Positions 1 through 9,003 of a stretch of 64,000 bases of DNA are shown one piece after another; position 1 is the stretch's first letter, and the number at the start of each line of letters is the position of its first letter. Location: positions 124,001 through 188,000 of the forward strand of contig NZ_JABBWV010000012.1 in the NCBI RefSeq assembly GCF_012999535.1, given 5' to 3'. The notes below the pieces were generated by a model that ran no database searches, was not told the origin of the DNA, and saw only the letters and a program-made list of their open reading frames with translations. The DNA is from Microbispora sp. H11081 (GTDB lineage: Bacteria > Actinomycetota > Actinomycetes > Streptosporangiales > Streptosporangiaceae). A program made the position numbers and the translations under genes.

Positions 1-2
1 GC

Positions 3-764
3 AGCGTGCTCGGCGAGGAATGGGTCGGCCTGCGGTACGTGAAGATGTTCCTGAACGACCCGTCGTTCTGGCAGGTGTTCAGCAACACCGTGATCATCGG
101 CCTGCTGACGCTGCTGTTCTGCTTTCCGACGCCGATCGTGCTGGCCCTGCTGATCAACGAGCTGCGCGGCCGGCGGGTGAGGCGGTTCGTCCAGTCGGTG
201 TCCTACCTGCCGCACTTCCTGTCGATGGTGGTCGTGGCCGGGCTCGTCATGGAGATGCTGTCGGTGGACGGTCCGGTCAACCAGCTCCTGCGCGCGATGG
301 GCAACGATCCGGTGGCGTTCCTGCAGGAGGCGGAGTGGTTCCGCACCATCTACGTCTCCTCGGAGATGTGGCAGACCGTCGGCTGGGGGACGATCATCTA
401 CCTCGCCGCGCTCACCACGATCGACGATCAGCTGTACGAGGCGGCCAGGATCGACGGCGCGAGCCGGTGGCGGCAGGTCTGGCACGTCACGCTCCCCGGC
501 ATCCGCCCGGCCGCTGTCACCCTGCTGATCCTCAACATCGGCACGTTCATGGCGGTCGGCTTCGAGAAGGTCCTGCTGCTCTACAACCCGCTGACGTATC
601 CCACCGCCGACGTGATCTCCACGTACCTCTACCGGATGGGCATCGTGTCCAACAGCTTCAGCTACGCCGCGGCGATCGGCCTGTTCGAGGCCGTGATCGG
701 GCTGGCCCTGGTCCTGTCGGCGAACCTGATCTCCCGGCGCACGGTGGGGACGAGTCTGTGGTGA
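3..764 (+). CDS. lplB: ABC sugar transporter permease, LplB type (5' end outside window)
   Basis: Inner-membrane permease subunit of a carbohydrate importer. The frame is open from the first bases, and the visible residues start inside the usual periplasmic segment (EWVGL), so roughly 50-60 N-terminal residues lie upstream of the window. The typical permease EAA loop is visible as YEAARIDGASRWRQVWHVTLPG near residue 145, which contacts the ATPase. Several hydrophobic membrane spans surround it. The stop overlaps the next permease gene in a GTGA, indicating translational coupling. Together with YtcP, LplA, GH67 and GH39 neighbours this resembles the aldouronate importer described in xylan-using Paenibacillus. 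No ATPase gene is visible; such systems commonly share an MsiK-like ATPase encoded elsewhere (inference). Confidence 0.9.
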   Translation, partial: SVLGEEWVGLRYVKMFLNDPSFWQVFSNTVIIGLLTLLFCFPTPIVLALLINELRGRRVRRFVQSVSYLPHFLSMVVVAGLVMEMLSVDGPVNQLLRAMGNDPVAFLQEAEWFRTIYVSSEMWQTVGWGTIIYLAALTTIDDQLYEAARIDGASRWRQVWHVTLPGIRPAAVTLLILNIGTFMAVGFEKVLLLYNPLTYPTADVISTYLYRMGIVSNSFSYAAAIGLFEAVIGLALVLSANLISRRTVGTSLW

Positions 765-1633
765 CCGTCGACAGTACCCGGGGCTACCGGGTGTTCCGGG
801 TGGTCAACGCCGTCGTCCTGGCCGTCGTCGTGGCCGTCACCCTCTACCCGTTCGTCAACATCGTCGCCCGGTCGCTCAGCGACGAGTTCGCCATCCGCGC
901 CGGCAAGGTCAACCTCGTCCCCGTCGGGTTCACCTTCCGTACGTACGAGTACGTGGCCTCTGACCCGACGTTCTGGACGAACTACCGCAACACCGTGGTC
1001 TACACGGTAGTCGCCACGGCCATCGCGATGTTCATGACCACGTGCTACGCGTACGTGCTGTCGAAGAGGCACCTGAAGGGCCGCACGTTCCTGATCGGGA
1101 TCGCGGTCTTCACGATGTTCTTCTCCGGCGGGCTCATCCCCAACTACATCCTGATCTCCAGCCTCGGGTTCAGAAACAGCATCTGGGCCATCGTGCTGCC
1201 GAACGCGATCAGCGTGTTCAACCTCCTGGTGATGAAGGCGTTCTTCGAGGGCCTGCCGGCCGAGCTCGAGGAGGCCGCCGCGATCGACGGCATGAGCACG
1301 TACGGCATCCTGCTGCGGATCGTGCTGCCGCTGTCGAAGGCGGTGCTGGCGACGATGGTGCTGTTCTACGCCGTGTCGTTCTGGAACTCGTGGTTCGCGG
1401 CCTTCCTCTACATGAGCCAGTCCGACCTGTTCCCGGTGACCGTCTACCTGCGCAACCTCGTCGCCGGGGCCACCACCGGCACGTCCGTCGGCGCCGACGC
1501 CACCGACATGACCGTGGCCACCAACATCAAGGCGGTGACGATGGTGCTCACCGTCATCCCGATCCTGGTGGTCTACCCCTTCGTCCAGCGGTACTTCGTC
1601 AAGGGCGTCATGCTCGGCGCGGTCAAGGGATAG
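761..1633 (+). CDS. ytcP: ABC sugar transporter permease, YtcP/AraQ type
   Basis: Second permease of the importer, 290 residues, the normal size for the family. The start is set at GTG 761, which overlaps the upstream stop by 4 nt; GTG 758 is an alternative. About six membrane spans are visible, beginning with a hydrophobic run at residues 12-30. The EAA motif appears as EEAAAIDGMSTYGILLRIVLPLS. It pairs with the LplB-type permease to form the channel for oligosaccharides delivered by the lipoprotein encoded next. Function as an aldouronate or xylo-oligosaccharide importer is inferred from the linked GH67 and GH39 genes. Confidence 0.92.
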   Translation: MTVDSTRGYRVFRVVNAVVLAVVVAVTLYPFVNIVARSLSDEFAIRAGKVNLVPVGFTFRTYEYVASDPTFWTNYRNTVVYTVVATAIAMFMTTCYAYVLSKRHLKGRTFLIGIAVFTMFFSGGLIPNYILISSLGFRNSIWAIVLPNAISVFNLLVMKAFFEGLPAELEEAAAIDGMSTYGILLRIVLPLSKAVLATMVLFYAVSFWNSWFAAFLYMSQSDLFPVTVYLRNLVAGATTGTSVGADATDMTVATNIKAVTMVLTVIPILVVYPFVQRYFVKGVMLGAVKG

Positions 1634-1687
1634 CCGCCCCCTCGCCTGCTCTCACCCTCCGCAACCAGGGAAAGGACCCCACCCCCC

Positions 1688-3349
1688 ATGTATGAGATCA
1701 ACCGGCGCCAGGCGATGGTCGCCGTGGGTGCGTTCCTCGCGCTCGCCGCTTGCAGCACCGACGACGTCGCGGGCGGCGGGAAGAAGAGCGGCGACGCCCT
1801 CTCGGCGAACCGCGAGGGCGCGATGGCCGACTACGCCGCCGGCAAGCAGTTCACGGCCACCGCGCCGCTGACGTTCGACATCCTCTACAACAACCACCCG
1901 TTCTACCCGATCAAGAACGACTGGCTGTTCTGGTCGGAGCTGAGCAAGCGCACGAACGTGACGCTGCAGCCGAACGTGGTGCCGTTGAGCGACTACGAGA
2001 ACAAGCGCAGCCTGCTGATCGGCGCGGGCGACGCCCCGATGATCATTCCGAAGACCTACCCCGGCCAGGAGACCCCCTTCGTCGCCTCGGGCAGCGTCCT
2101 GCCGGTCAGCGACTATCTCGACCTGATGCCGAACTTCAAGGAGAAGATCGCCAAGTGGAACCTGCAGCCCGACCTTGACACGCTCCGGCAGGCGGACGGC
2201 CGCTTCTACCTGCTTCCCGGTCTCCACGAGGACTACTGGACGGACTACACGCTCGTGGTGCGCAGCGACATCCTCGACAAGCTCGGGCTGGAGATCCCGC
2301 AGACCTGGGACGACGTGCACAACATGCTCAAGGCGATGAAGAAGGAGTATCCCGACTCCTATCCCTACTCCGACCGATGGGGCATCCCCACGCCGGGCGG
2401 CGCCATGCTGAACCAGGTCTTCGGGCTGGGCAGCGGCGCACGCGGCGGCTGGGGCTTCACGACCGGCATCACGTGGGATCCCAACGCGCAGAAGTTCGCC
2501 TTCACCGGCGCCATGGACCAGTACAAGCAGATGCTGCAGTTCCTCCACACGCTGGTCGAGGAGAAGCTGCTCGACCCGGAGAGCTTCACGCAGCAGGACG
2601 ACCAGGCGATCCAGAAGCTGGCGTCCGGCAAGTCCTTCGTGATCAGCGGCAACGCCCAGACGCTGGTGAACGAGTATCGCCCGCCGCTGGAGAAGGCCAA
2701 CCCGAAGGCGAAGCTCATCAAGATCCCGGTGCCCATCGGGCCCCAGGGGCCGGTCAAGGCCGACGCCAACGACAGCCGCCTGGAGAACGGCATCATGATC
2801 TCCAAGAAGGCCAAGGACAGCAAGAACTTCGTCGCGATGATGCAGTTCATCGACTGGCTCTGGTACTCCGACGAGGGCCAGGTGTTCGCCAAGTGGGGCG
2901 TCGAGGGGACCACCTACACCAAGGACGCCGCTGGCAAGTATCAACTGGCGAAGGACGTCGACTTCGTCGGCCTCAACGCCGGCGCACCCAAGCACCTGCA
3001 GAAGGACTTCGGCTTCTCCAACGGCGTGTTCGCCTACGGCGGCAGCACCGAACTGCTCCAGTCGACCTTCTCCGAGGAGGAGATCGAATGGCAGAAGACG
3101 ATGAACGCCAGGCAGGCGCTGCCGCCGAAGCCGCCGAGCCCGCTCAGCGACGAGGAACGCGAGCAGGCCGCGCTGTGGCAGACCCCGCTGAAGGACCACG
3201 CCACCCAGAACACGCTCGAGTTCATCCTCGGCAAGCGGAGCTTCGACGAGTGGGACGCCTACGTCAAGGAACTCGAGGCGAAGAGCATGACGTCCTACGT
3301 CAACCTCGTCAACGGCGCGTACGAGCGCTACAAGAAGGAGCACGGCTGA
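1688..3349 (+). CDS. lplA: extracellular sugar-binding lipoprotein, LplA family
   Basis: Solute-binding protein of the importer, 553 residues, the large size typical of LplA-like binders. The N-terminus has charged residues, a hydrophobic stretch and a lipobox (LAAC) with Cys22 as lipidation site, so the mature protein is anchored outside the membrane. A purine-rich ribosome site (AGGGAAAGGA) precedes ATG 1688. The body has the features of family 1 extracellular binders, with many aromatic residues suited to sugar stacking. It follows the two permeases by 54 nt and precedes GH39, so it probably captures glucuronoxylan oligosaccharides. The precise ligand cannot be read from sequence. Confidence 0.9.
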   Translation: MYEINRRQAMVAVGAFLALAACSTDDVAGGGKKSGDALSANREGAMADYAAGKQFTATAPLTFDILYNNHPFYPIKNDWLFWSELSKRTNVTLQPNVVPLSDYENKRSLLIGAGDAPMIIPKTYPGQETPFVASGSVLPVSDYLDLMPNFKEKIAKWNLQPDLDTLRQADGRFYLLPGLHEDYWTDYTLVVRSDILDKLGLEIPQTWDDVHNMLKAMKKEYPDSYPYSDRWGIPTPGGAMLNQVFGLGSGARGGWGFTTGITWDPNAQKFAFTGAMDQYKQMLQFLHTLVEEKLLDPESFTQQDDQAIQKLASGKSFVISGNAQTLVNEYRPPLEKANPKAKLIKIPVPIGPQGPVKADANDSRLENGIMISKKAKDSKNFVAMMQFIDWLWYSDEGQVFAKWGVEGTTYTKDAAGKYQLAKDVDFVGLNAGAPKHLQKDFGFSNGVFAYGGSTELLQSTFSEEEIEWQKTMNARQALPPKPPSPLSDEEREQAALWQTPLKDHATQNTLEFILGKRSFDEWDAYVKELEAKSMTSYVNLVNGAYERYKKEHG

Positions 3350-3420
3350 CCGCCGTGGGCCGGCCGTGCCTGTCCCACGGCCGCCCCGCGCCTGTCGAAA
3401 CGGTGAGCGAAGGACGTTAG

Positions 3421-4953
3421 ATGCGCGACCCTGCCCCCGCTGTGCCCAGCCGATTTCCGGACGCCTGGCGTTTCTGCGTCGGCACCGGCCGCTTCGACCT
3501 GGCCCTGCGCCGGGACTACCAGGAGTCGCTGGCGCTGGTCCAGCGGGAGATCGGCTTCCGGCACATCCGGGGGCACGGGCTGCTGAGCGACGGCGCCGGC
3601 GTCCACCGGCCGTACGTCCACGACGGCGAGCGGCACGTGCGGCACGCCTTCACCTACGTGGACCAGGTGATCGACGCCTACCTCGGCCTCGGGATCGCGC
3701 CGTTCCTGGAGCTGGGCTTCATGCCGTCCGGGCTGGCGTCCGGCGACCGGACCGTGTTCTGGTGGCGCGGCAACATCACCCCGCCCAGCGACTGGCGCGA
3801 GTGGGCCGCGCTGGTGCGGGCCACGGTGACGCACCTGATCGGCAGGTACGGCCTGGAACAGGTGCGCACCTGGCCGATCGAGGTGTGGAACGAGCCCAAC
3901 CTCAAGGAGTTCTGGCTCGACGCGGACGAGGCCGCCTACCACCGCCTGTACGAGGTGACCGCGAATACGATCAAGGACGTCGACGCCTCGCTGCAGGTGG
4001 GCGGGCCGGCCATCTCTCCTGGCTCCGACGAGTGGCTGCCGCGCTTCGCCGACTTCGTCGCAGGCCGGTCCCTGCCGATCGACTTCGTCAGCCGGCACGC
4101 CTACACCTCCGGCCCGGCCAGGCACGTGCCGTTCGGCACGCGCCAGACGCTGGCCCCGCCGTCGCGGCTGCTGGAGCAGTTCGCCACGCCCCGGCGTCAG
4201 CTCCGGGGCGGTCCGCTGGCGGACCTACCCGTGCACATCACCGAGTTCAACTCCTCCTACCGGCCCGACAACCCGATCCACGACACGGCCTTCCACGCGG
4301 CGTACCTCGCCCCGGTGCTGGCCGCAGGGGGAGACCTGGCCGACTCCTTCTCCTACTGGACCTTCTGCGACGTGTTCGAGGAGGCGGGCGTGCCCGCCTC
4401 GCTGTTCCACGGCGGGTTCGGCCTGCTGACCCACCGCCAGATCAAGAAACCGGCCTACCACCTGTACGCGTTCATGGCGCGGATGGGCGAGACGGTCCTG
4501 GCCCGCGGTGAGGACCACCTGGTCACCCGGCACGGCGACGGCCGGGTCACGGTGCTGGCCTGGGCACCGGTGGACGTCACCGGCGGCCCGCCGGTCGACG
4601 GGCACACCGTGCGGCTGACGGTCCCTGTCACGTCGCCGTCCGGGTCGGCCTTCCTGCTGCGTTCGTCGGTGAGCGAGGAGAAGGGCAACGCCTGGCGGGC
4701 GTGGCGCGAGATGGGCCGCCCGGCCTCTCCGACCCTCAGGCAGCTCGACCTGCTGCGGGAGGCTGCGGAGCCGGTCCGCGGGCATCGCGGCCTGCCGGTC
4801 GAGGACGGGCGCGTCCGCCTGGACGTCACTCTCGACCGCCACGAGGTCACCCTGCTGGAGATCGCGCCCGTGGTGGACGAGACCCCGCCCTGGGACGACG
4901 GGCAGGACGTGCGCCGCCTGCTCGGCCTGGACGACCAGGGAGGCCCCCGGTGA
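3421..4953 (+). CDS. GH39 beta-xylosidase-like glycoside hydrolase
   Basis: Predicted retaining beta-xylosidase that removes xylose from short oligosaccharides, 510 residues, the normal GH39 length. The acid/base glutamate is in WNEPN (Glu158) and the nucleophile in HITEFNSS (Glu275), both standard GH39 positions. A C-terminal beta-sandwich follows after about residue 370. There is no signal peptide, so it acts in the cytoplasm on imported sugars. AAGGA lies 9 nt before ATG 3421. The stop overlaps the next gene by 4 nt (GTGA). GH39 also contains alpha-L-iduronidases, but linkage to GH67 and the importer favours xylosidase. Confidence 0.88.
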   Translation: MRDPAPAVPSRFPDAWRFCVGTGRFDLALRRDYQESLALVQREIGFRHIRGHGLLSDGAGVHRPYVHDGERHVRHAFTYVDQVIDAYLGLGIAPFLELGFMPSGLASGDRTVFWWRGNITPPSDWREWAALVRATVTHLIGRYGLEQVRTWPIEVWNEPNLKEFWLDADEAAYHRLYEVTANTIKDVDASLQVGGPAISPGSDEWLPRFADFVAGRSLPIDFVSRHAYTSGPARHVPFGTRQTLAPPSRLLEQFATPRRQLRGGPLADLPVHITEFNSSYRPDNPIHDTAFHAAYLAPVLAAGGDLADSFSYWTFCDVFEEAGVPASLFHGGFGLLTHRQIKKPAYHLYAFMARMGETVLARGEDHLVTRHGDGRVTVLAWAPVDVTGGPPVDGHTVRLTVPVTSPSGSAFLLRSSVSEEKGNAWRAWREMGRPASPTLRQLDLLREAAEPVRGHRGLPVEDGRVRLDVTLDRHEVTLLEIAPVVDETPPWDDGQDVRRLLGLDDQGGPR

Positions 4954-5669
4954 CCGAGACGACGATCCGGCGGTTCGGCCAGGGACCGCTCTCGCGTGTC
5001 TCCGCGCTGGTCTACACCCTGCTGGTGGTCGAGTTCCTGCTGCTGGCCACCACCCTGCCCGGCCTGGCCGGGCTCGTCCTGCTCGGCCGGGACGCCGGCA
5101 ACGTCCCGCTGGCCGCGGCGTGCGCGCTCCCCGCGGGCCCTGCGCTGTCGGCCGCGCTGTACGCGGTGCACCGCCGGAGGCCGGACCTGACCGACCTCCA
5201 CCCCGGGCCGGCGTTCTGGCGTGGCTACCGGATGAACGTCCGCGGGGTGCTGAAGCTCTACGTCCCGTGGCTGGCGTGGCTGACCGTCATCGGGTCGACG
5301 CTCGCCAACTTCGGCGCGGCGGGGGTCCCCGGCTGGTGGGCGGCGCTGCTGGCCGTCGTCGCGCTCGCGACGGTCCTGTGGGGCGCGAACGCGCTCGTGA
5401 TCACGTCGCTGTTCACGTTCCGGGCGAGGGACGTCGCCCGCCTGGCCGCCTACTTCCTGTTCTCCGCGCCCCGGGTCGCGCTCGGCAACGCGTGCCTCCT
5501 CGTCGTCGCGGGCGGCGTCACGTTCGTCGCCACCGAGGCGGCGCTGACGCTGCTCGGCTCGGTGTTCGCGGCGGCGCTGCTGCGGAACAGCAGGCCGCTG
5601 ATCGCCGAGGTCACGGCGAGGTTCACCGTTCAGGGCGACTCCCCGGAGAGGTCTCGTGACGATTCCTGA
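4950..5669 (+). CDS. yesL: DUF624/YesL-like membrane protein
   Basis: Integral membrane protein of 239 residues with about five or six hydrophobic spans. YesL-type proteins are routinely encoded beside LplA/LplB/YtcP importers in Gram-positive bacteria, but their biochemical role is not established. The start is GTG 4950, which overlaps the GH39 stop; a good ribosome site (CAGGGAGG) lies at 4936-4943. The conserved segment with FWRGYRMN lies near residue 90. The end overlaps the start of the GH67 gene by 14 nt, so expression is coupled. I infer an accessory role in uptake of the same oligosaccharides. Confidence 0.8.
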   Translation: MTETTIRRFGQGPLSRVSALVYTLLVVEFLLLATTLPGLAGLVLLGRDAGNVPLAAACALPAGPALSAALYAVHRRRPDLTDLHPGPAFWRGYRMNVRGVLKLYVPWLAWLTVIGSTLANFGAAGVPGWWAALLAVVALATVLWGANALVITSLFTFRARDVARLAAYFLFSAPRVALGNACLLVVAGGVTFVATEAALTLLGSVFAAALLRNSRPLIAEVTARFTVQGDSPERSRDDS

Positions 5670-7749
5670 GCCGGCCGGTCCTGAGATGGCCGGTCCTGAG
5701 ATGGCCGCTCCTGAGATGGCCGGTCCTGGGATGGCCGGTGTCCACGCCGCGTGGCTGCCGCCGGAGGCGTTCCGTGCGGTCGGCTCGCGCCGCACGCTCG
5801 TGCTCGGCGAGGGCCGGCTCGCCGGCACGGTCCACGAGGAGGTGGCGCGGGCGTGCGCCCGGCACGGCGGAAGCGTGCGCCGCGCCGGCGACGGGCCGTA
5901 CGACCTCGTGCTCGCGCTCACGGTGGCGGAGCCGCTGCCGGAGGCGGCGGCCGGGGCGCGCCCCGGCGCGCCGATCGGCGACGAGGGGTACGTGATCGCC
6001 CGCACGGACGGCGTCACGGTGGTGCTCGCCGACGAGCCCGCCGGGCTGCTCTACGGCCTGTTCCACGTCGTGCGGCTCGGCGAGCGGGCGTTCGCCGCCG
6101 AACGGCCGGCCGAGCACCACCGGCCCGCGACGCGGCTGCGCATGCTCGACCACTGGGACAACGTCGACGTGCACCCGGTGATGGGCCAGGTCGAACGCGG
6201 CTACGCGGGCGGGTCGATCTTCTGGCGCGACGGAGCCCCACGCGGCGACCTGGCCAGAGTGAGGGCCTACGCGCGGCTGCTCGCCGCCTGCGGGGTAAAC
6301 GCGATCTCCGTGAACAACGTCAACGTGCACGCCACCGAGGCCCGCCTGCTGACCGACCGGCTCGGCGACGTCGCCGCGATCGCGGGCGTGCTGCGGCCGT
6401 ACGGGATCAGGGTCCACCTGTCGGTGAGCTTCGCCTCACCCGTCACGGTCGGCGGGCTGCCGTCCGCCGACCCCCTCGGCGAGGACGTGCGCGGGTGGTG
6501 GGCGGAGGTCACCCGCCGGGTCTACGACGCGATCCCCGACTTCGGCGGATACGTGGTGAAGGCCGACTCGGAGGGACAGCCGGGTCCGTTCGCGTACGGG
6601 CGCGACCACGCCGACGGCGCGAACCTGCTGGCCGGGGCGCTCGCGCCGTACGGCGGGGTCGTGCACTGGCGGGCCTTCGTATACGACCACCGGCAGGACT
6701 GGCGCGACCGGTCCACCGACCGGGCCCGCGCCGCCTGCGACCACTTCGCGCCGCTCGACGGGCGGTTCCACGACAACGTGATCCTGCAGGTGAAGCATGG
6801 CCCGATCGACTTCCAGGCGCGCGAGCCGGTGTCGCCGGTGATCGCGGCCATGCCCGCCACCCGCGTGGCCGTGGAACTGCAGGTGACGCAGGAGTACACC
6901 GGCCAGCAGCGGCACGTCTGCTACCTCGCCCCGATGTGGCGCGAGGCGCTCGGCTTCCGCCCCCGGGGAGCGGGAGGTCCCGCCGTGGCGGACGTCGCCG
7001 GAGGAGGCGGAGGTCTGGTGGGCGTATCCAACGTGGGCGACGACCCCTACTGGACCGGCCACCCGCTCGCCCAGGCCAACCTGTACGCCTTCGGACGGCT
7101 CGCCTGGGAGCCGCGGCTGGACCCGGCGGCGATCCTCGACGAGTGGATCGACCTCACCTTCGCGCCGGTGGCGGACGGCGACATCGAGCGAGCACGGGGC
7201 ACGCTGCACGCGATCATGGACGACTCCTGGCGCGTCTACGAGCGGTACACCGCGCCGCTCGGGGTCGGGTTCATGGTCCGCCCCGGCCACCACTACGGGC
7301 CCGACGTGGACGGATACGAGTACACCCCCTGGGGCACCTACCACTTCGCCGACCGGGACGGCGTCGGCGTGGACCGCACCCGCGCCACCGGGACCGGCTT
7401 CACCGGCCAGTACCCGCCGCCGTGGTCGCAGGTCTACGAGTCGCTCGCCGACTGCCCCGACGAACTGCTGCTGTTCTTCCACCACGTCCCGTACGGGCAC
7501 GTGCTGCGCAGCGGGGCGACCGTCATCCAGCACATCTACGACACGCACTTCGCGGGGGCCGAGCAGGTGGCCGAGGCCAGGCGGCGGTGGCAGGAGGCGG
7601 CCGGGCTGTTCGACCCTGCCCTGCACGCCAGGGTGAGCGACCTCCTCGACGAGCAGGTCCGCTGCGCGGAGGAGTGGCGCGACCAGGTCAACGCCTACTT
7701 CTTCCGCAAGTCGGGTGTCCCGGACGCACGCGGGCGGCGCATCCCATGA
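5656..7749 (+). CDS. aguA: GH67 alpha-glucuronidase
   Basis: Hydrolyses the alpha-1,2 bond linking (4-O-methyl)glucuronic acid to the non-reducing xylose of aldouronic acids, in the cytoplasm. Length is 697 residues, normal for GH67. The acid catalyst is Glu306 in KADSEGQPGP; the basic pair is Asp385 in PIDFQAREP and Glu413 in TQEYTG. No signal peptide is present. GTG 5656 is preceded by GGAGAGG but overlaps the upstream gene by 14 nt. The first 30 residues are a GPEMA pentapeptide repeat not expected in the family; in-frame ATG codons at 5686, 5701, 5716 and 5731 are alternative starts. It overlaps the SGNH gene by ATGA. Confidence 0.95.
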   Translation: MTIPEPAGPEMAGPEMAAPEMAGPGMAGVHAAWLPPEAFRAVGSRRTLVLGEGRLAGTVHEEVARACARHGGSVRRAGDGPYDLVLALTVAEPLPEAAAGARPGAPIGDEGYVIARTDGVTVVLADEPAGLLYGLFHVVRLGERAFAAERPAEHHRPATRLRMLDHWDNVDVHPVMGQVERGYAGGSIFWRDGAPRGDLARVRAYARLLAACGVNAISVNNVNVHATEARLLTDRLGDVAAIAGVLRPYGIRVHLSVSFASPVTVGGLPSADPLGEDVRGWWAEVTRRVYDAIPDFGGYVVKADSEGQPGPFAYGRDHADGANLLAGALAPYGGVVHWRAFVYDHRQDWRDRSTDRARAACDHFAPLDGRFHDNVILQVKHGPIDFQAREPVSPVIAAMPATRVAVELQVTQEYTGQQRHVCYLAPMWREALGFRPRGAGGPAVADVAGGGGGLVGVSNVGDDPYWTGHPLAQANLYAFGRLAWEPRLDPAAILDEWIDLTFAPVADGDIERARGTLHAIMDDSWRVYERYTAPLGVGFMVRPGHHYGPDVDGYEYTPWGTYHFADRDGVGVDRTRATGTGFTGQYPPPWSQVYESLADCPDELLLFFHHVPYGHVLRSGATVIQHIYDTHFAGAEQVAEARRRWQEAAGLFDPALHARVSDLLDEQVRCAEEWRDQVNAYFFRKSGVPDARGRRIP
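5673..5732 (+). repeat. four 15-bp tandem repeats in aguA 5' end
   Basis: Four head-to-tail copies of GGCCGGTCCTGAGAT with one substitution in copy 3 and one in copy 4. Each copy keeps the reading frame, encodes the pentapeptide (G/A)PEMA and supplies an ATG. The array lies just after the annotated GTG start. Confidence 0.95.
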
Positions 7750-8984
7750 CGCACGCACGACCGGGGGCGGACGGGTGCTGGATCCCCACGTGGACGGCGA
7801 TGCCGCAGGCCGCAGAGCCGGACAACATGCCGCCGTCGCCGTTCACGCGGGACGGCGTGGTCCTGGCCGATGCCACCCTGCGGCAGACGATCCGGGTGTC
7901 GGCGGGCGGTGAGCAGGTGCGGCTGCGCCTGTCGAACGCCTTCGGCGGGGCGGCGCTCCCCGTCACGAGGGTCGCACTCGCGCGCCCGGCCGCCGGACGG
8001 TCCGGGGTGAGCGCGATCCGGCCGGGCACCACGCGTGCGGTGACCTTCCACGGGCAGCCGGCGGTGACGATCCCGCCCGGCGCGCAGGCGGTCTCCGACC
8101 CGCTGGACGTCGGGGTCGCGCCCAGGTCCGCCCTGACCGTGACCGTCTACCTGGCCGACGGGCAGCGCTCGGCGAGCGTCACCGCGCATCCGGGCTCGCG
8201 GACCACCTCCTATCTGCTGGCGGGTGACCACACCGGCGCCGCCGACCTGCCCGGCGCGACCCCCGTCGACCACTGGTATCTCCTGAGCGCACTGGAGGTG
8301 TGGGCCGGGCCGTCGGCCGCGGCGGTCGCGGTGGTGGGCGACTCGCTCAGCGACGGCAGGGGCTCGACCACCAACGGCGACGACCGCTGGCCCGACCGGC
8401 TGGCCGACCGCCTCCAGTCGCTGCCCGGCACGCGCGGCGTGGCCGTGGCCAACCAGGCGGCCGGCGGCAACCGGGTGCTGAACGACGGCCTGGGTCCCGG
8501 CGTGCTGGCCCGGCTGGATCGCGACGTGCTCGCGCAGAACGGGGTGGCGTGGCTGGTCCTCTTCGCGGGGGTCAACGACATCGGCACGGCGGAGGCGACC
8601 GAGGCCGCGCAGAAGCGGGTGGCAGGCGACCTGGTCTTCGCCTACGACCAGATCGTCACCCGGGCGCACGCCAGGGGCATCCGGGTGTACGGCGCGACGC
8701 TGACGCCGTTCGGCGGCAACCTCGGCTACGACGACCCTGGAGGGTGCAGGGAGGCGGCCAGGCAGGAGGTCAACCACTGGATCCGCACCGGTGGCAGGTT
8801 CGACGCCGTCCTCGACTTCGACCACGCCGCGCGCGACCCGGCCGCCCCCCGGCGGCTCCTCGCGGCGTACGACGTGGGCGACCACCTGCATCTGAACCCG
8901 GCGGGCTACCAGGCGCTCGCCGACGCCGTGCCCGCCGTGCTGTTCCTGCGGGAACCGCCGCCGCCGGGCTTCGGGTTCCGCTGA
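7746..8984 (+). CDS. SGNH/GDSL-family esterase
   Basis: Predicted serine esterase of 412 residues. The block I serine is in VVGDSLSDG, the block III Asn in GVNDIG and the catalytic Asp/His pair in DHLHLNPAGY near the C-terminus. An N-terminal beta-rich domain of about 190 residues precedes the SGNH fold, an arrangement common in actinobacterial GDSL esterases. No signal peptide is visible, so it is probably intracellular. It starts at ATG 7746, overlapping the GH67 stop by 4 nt, and closes the operon. Deacetylation of imported acetylated xylo-oligosaccharides is the likely role, inferred from context; other acyl esters are possible. Confidence 0.85.
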   Translation: MTHARPGADGCWIPTWTAMPQAAEPDNMPPSPFTRDGVVLADATLRQTIRVSAGGEQVRLRLSNAFGGAALPVTRVALARPAAGRSGVSAIRPGTTRAVTFHGQPAVTIPPGAQAVSDPLDVGVAPRSALTVTVYLADGQRSASVTAHPGSRTTSYLLAGDHTGAADLPGATPVDHWYLLSALEVWAGPSAAAVAVVGDSLSDGRGSTTNGDDRWPDRLADRLQSLPGTRGVAVANQAAGGNRVLNDGLGPGVLARLDRDVLAQNGVAWLVLFAGVNDIGTAEATEAAQKRVAGDLVFAYDQIVTRAHARGIRVYGATLTPFGGNLGYDDPGGCREAARQEVNHWIRTGGRFDAVLDFDHAARDPAAPRRLLAAYDVGDHLHLNPAGYQALADAVPAVLFLREPPPPGFGFR

Positions 8985-9003
8985 CGCCGGCGGCGGCGGG
9001 CGG

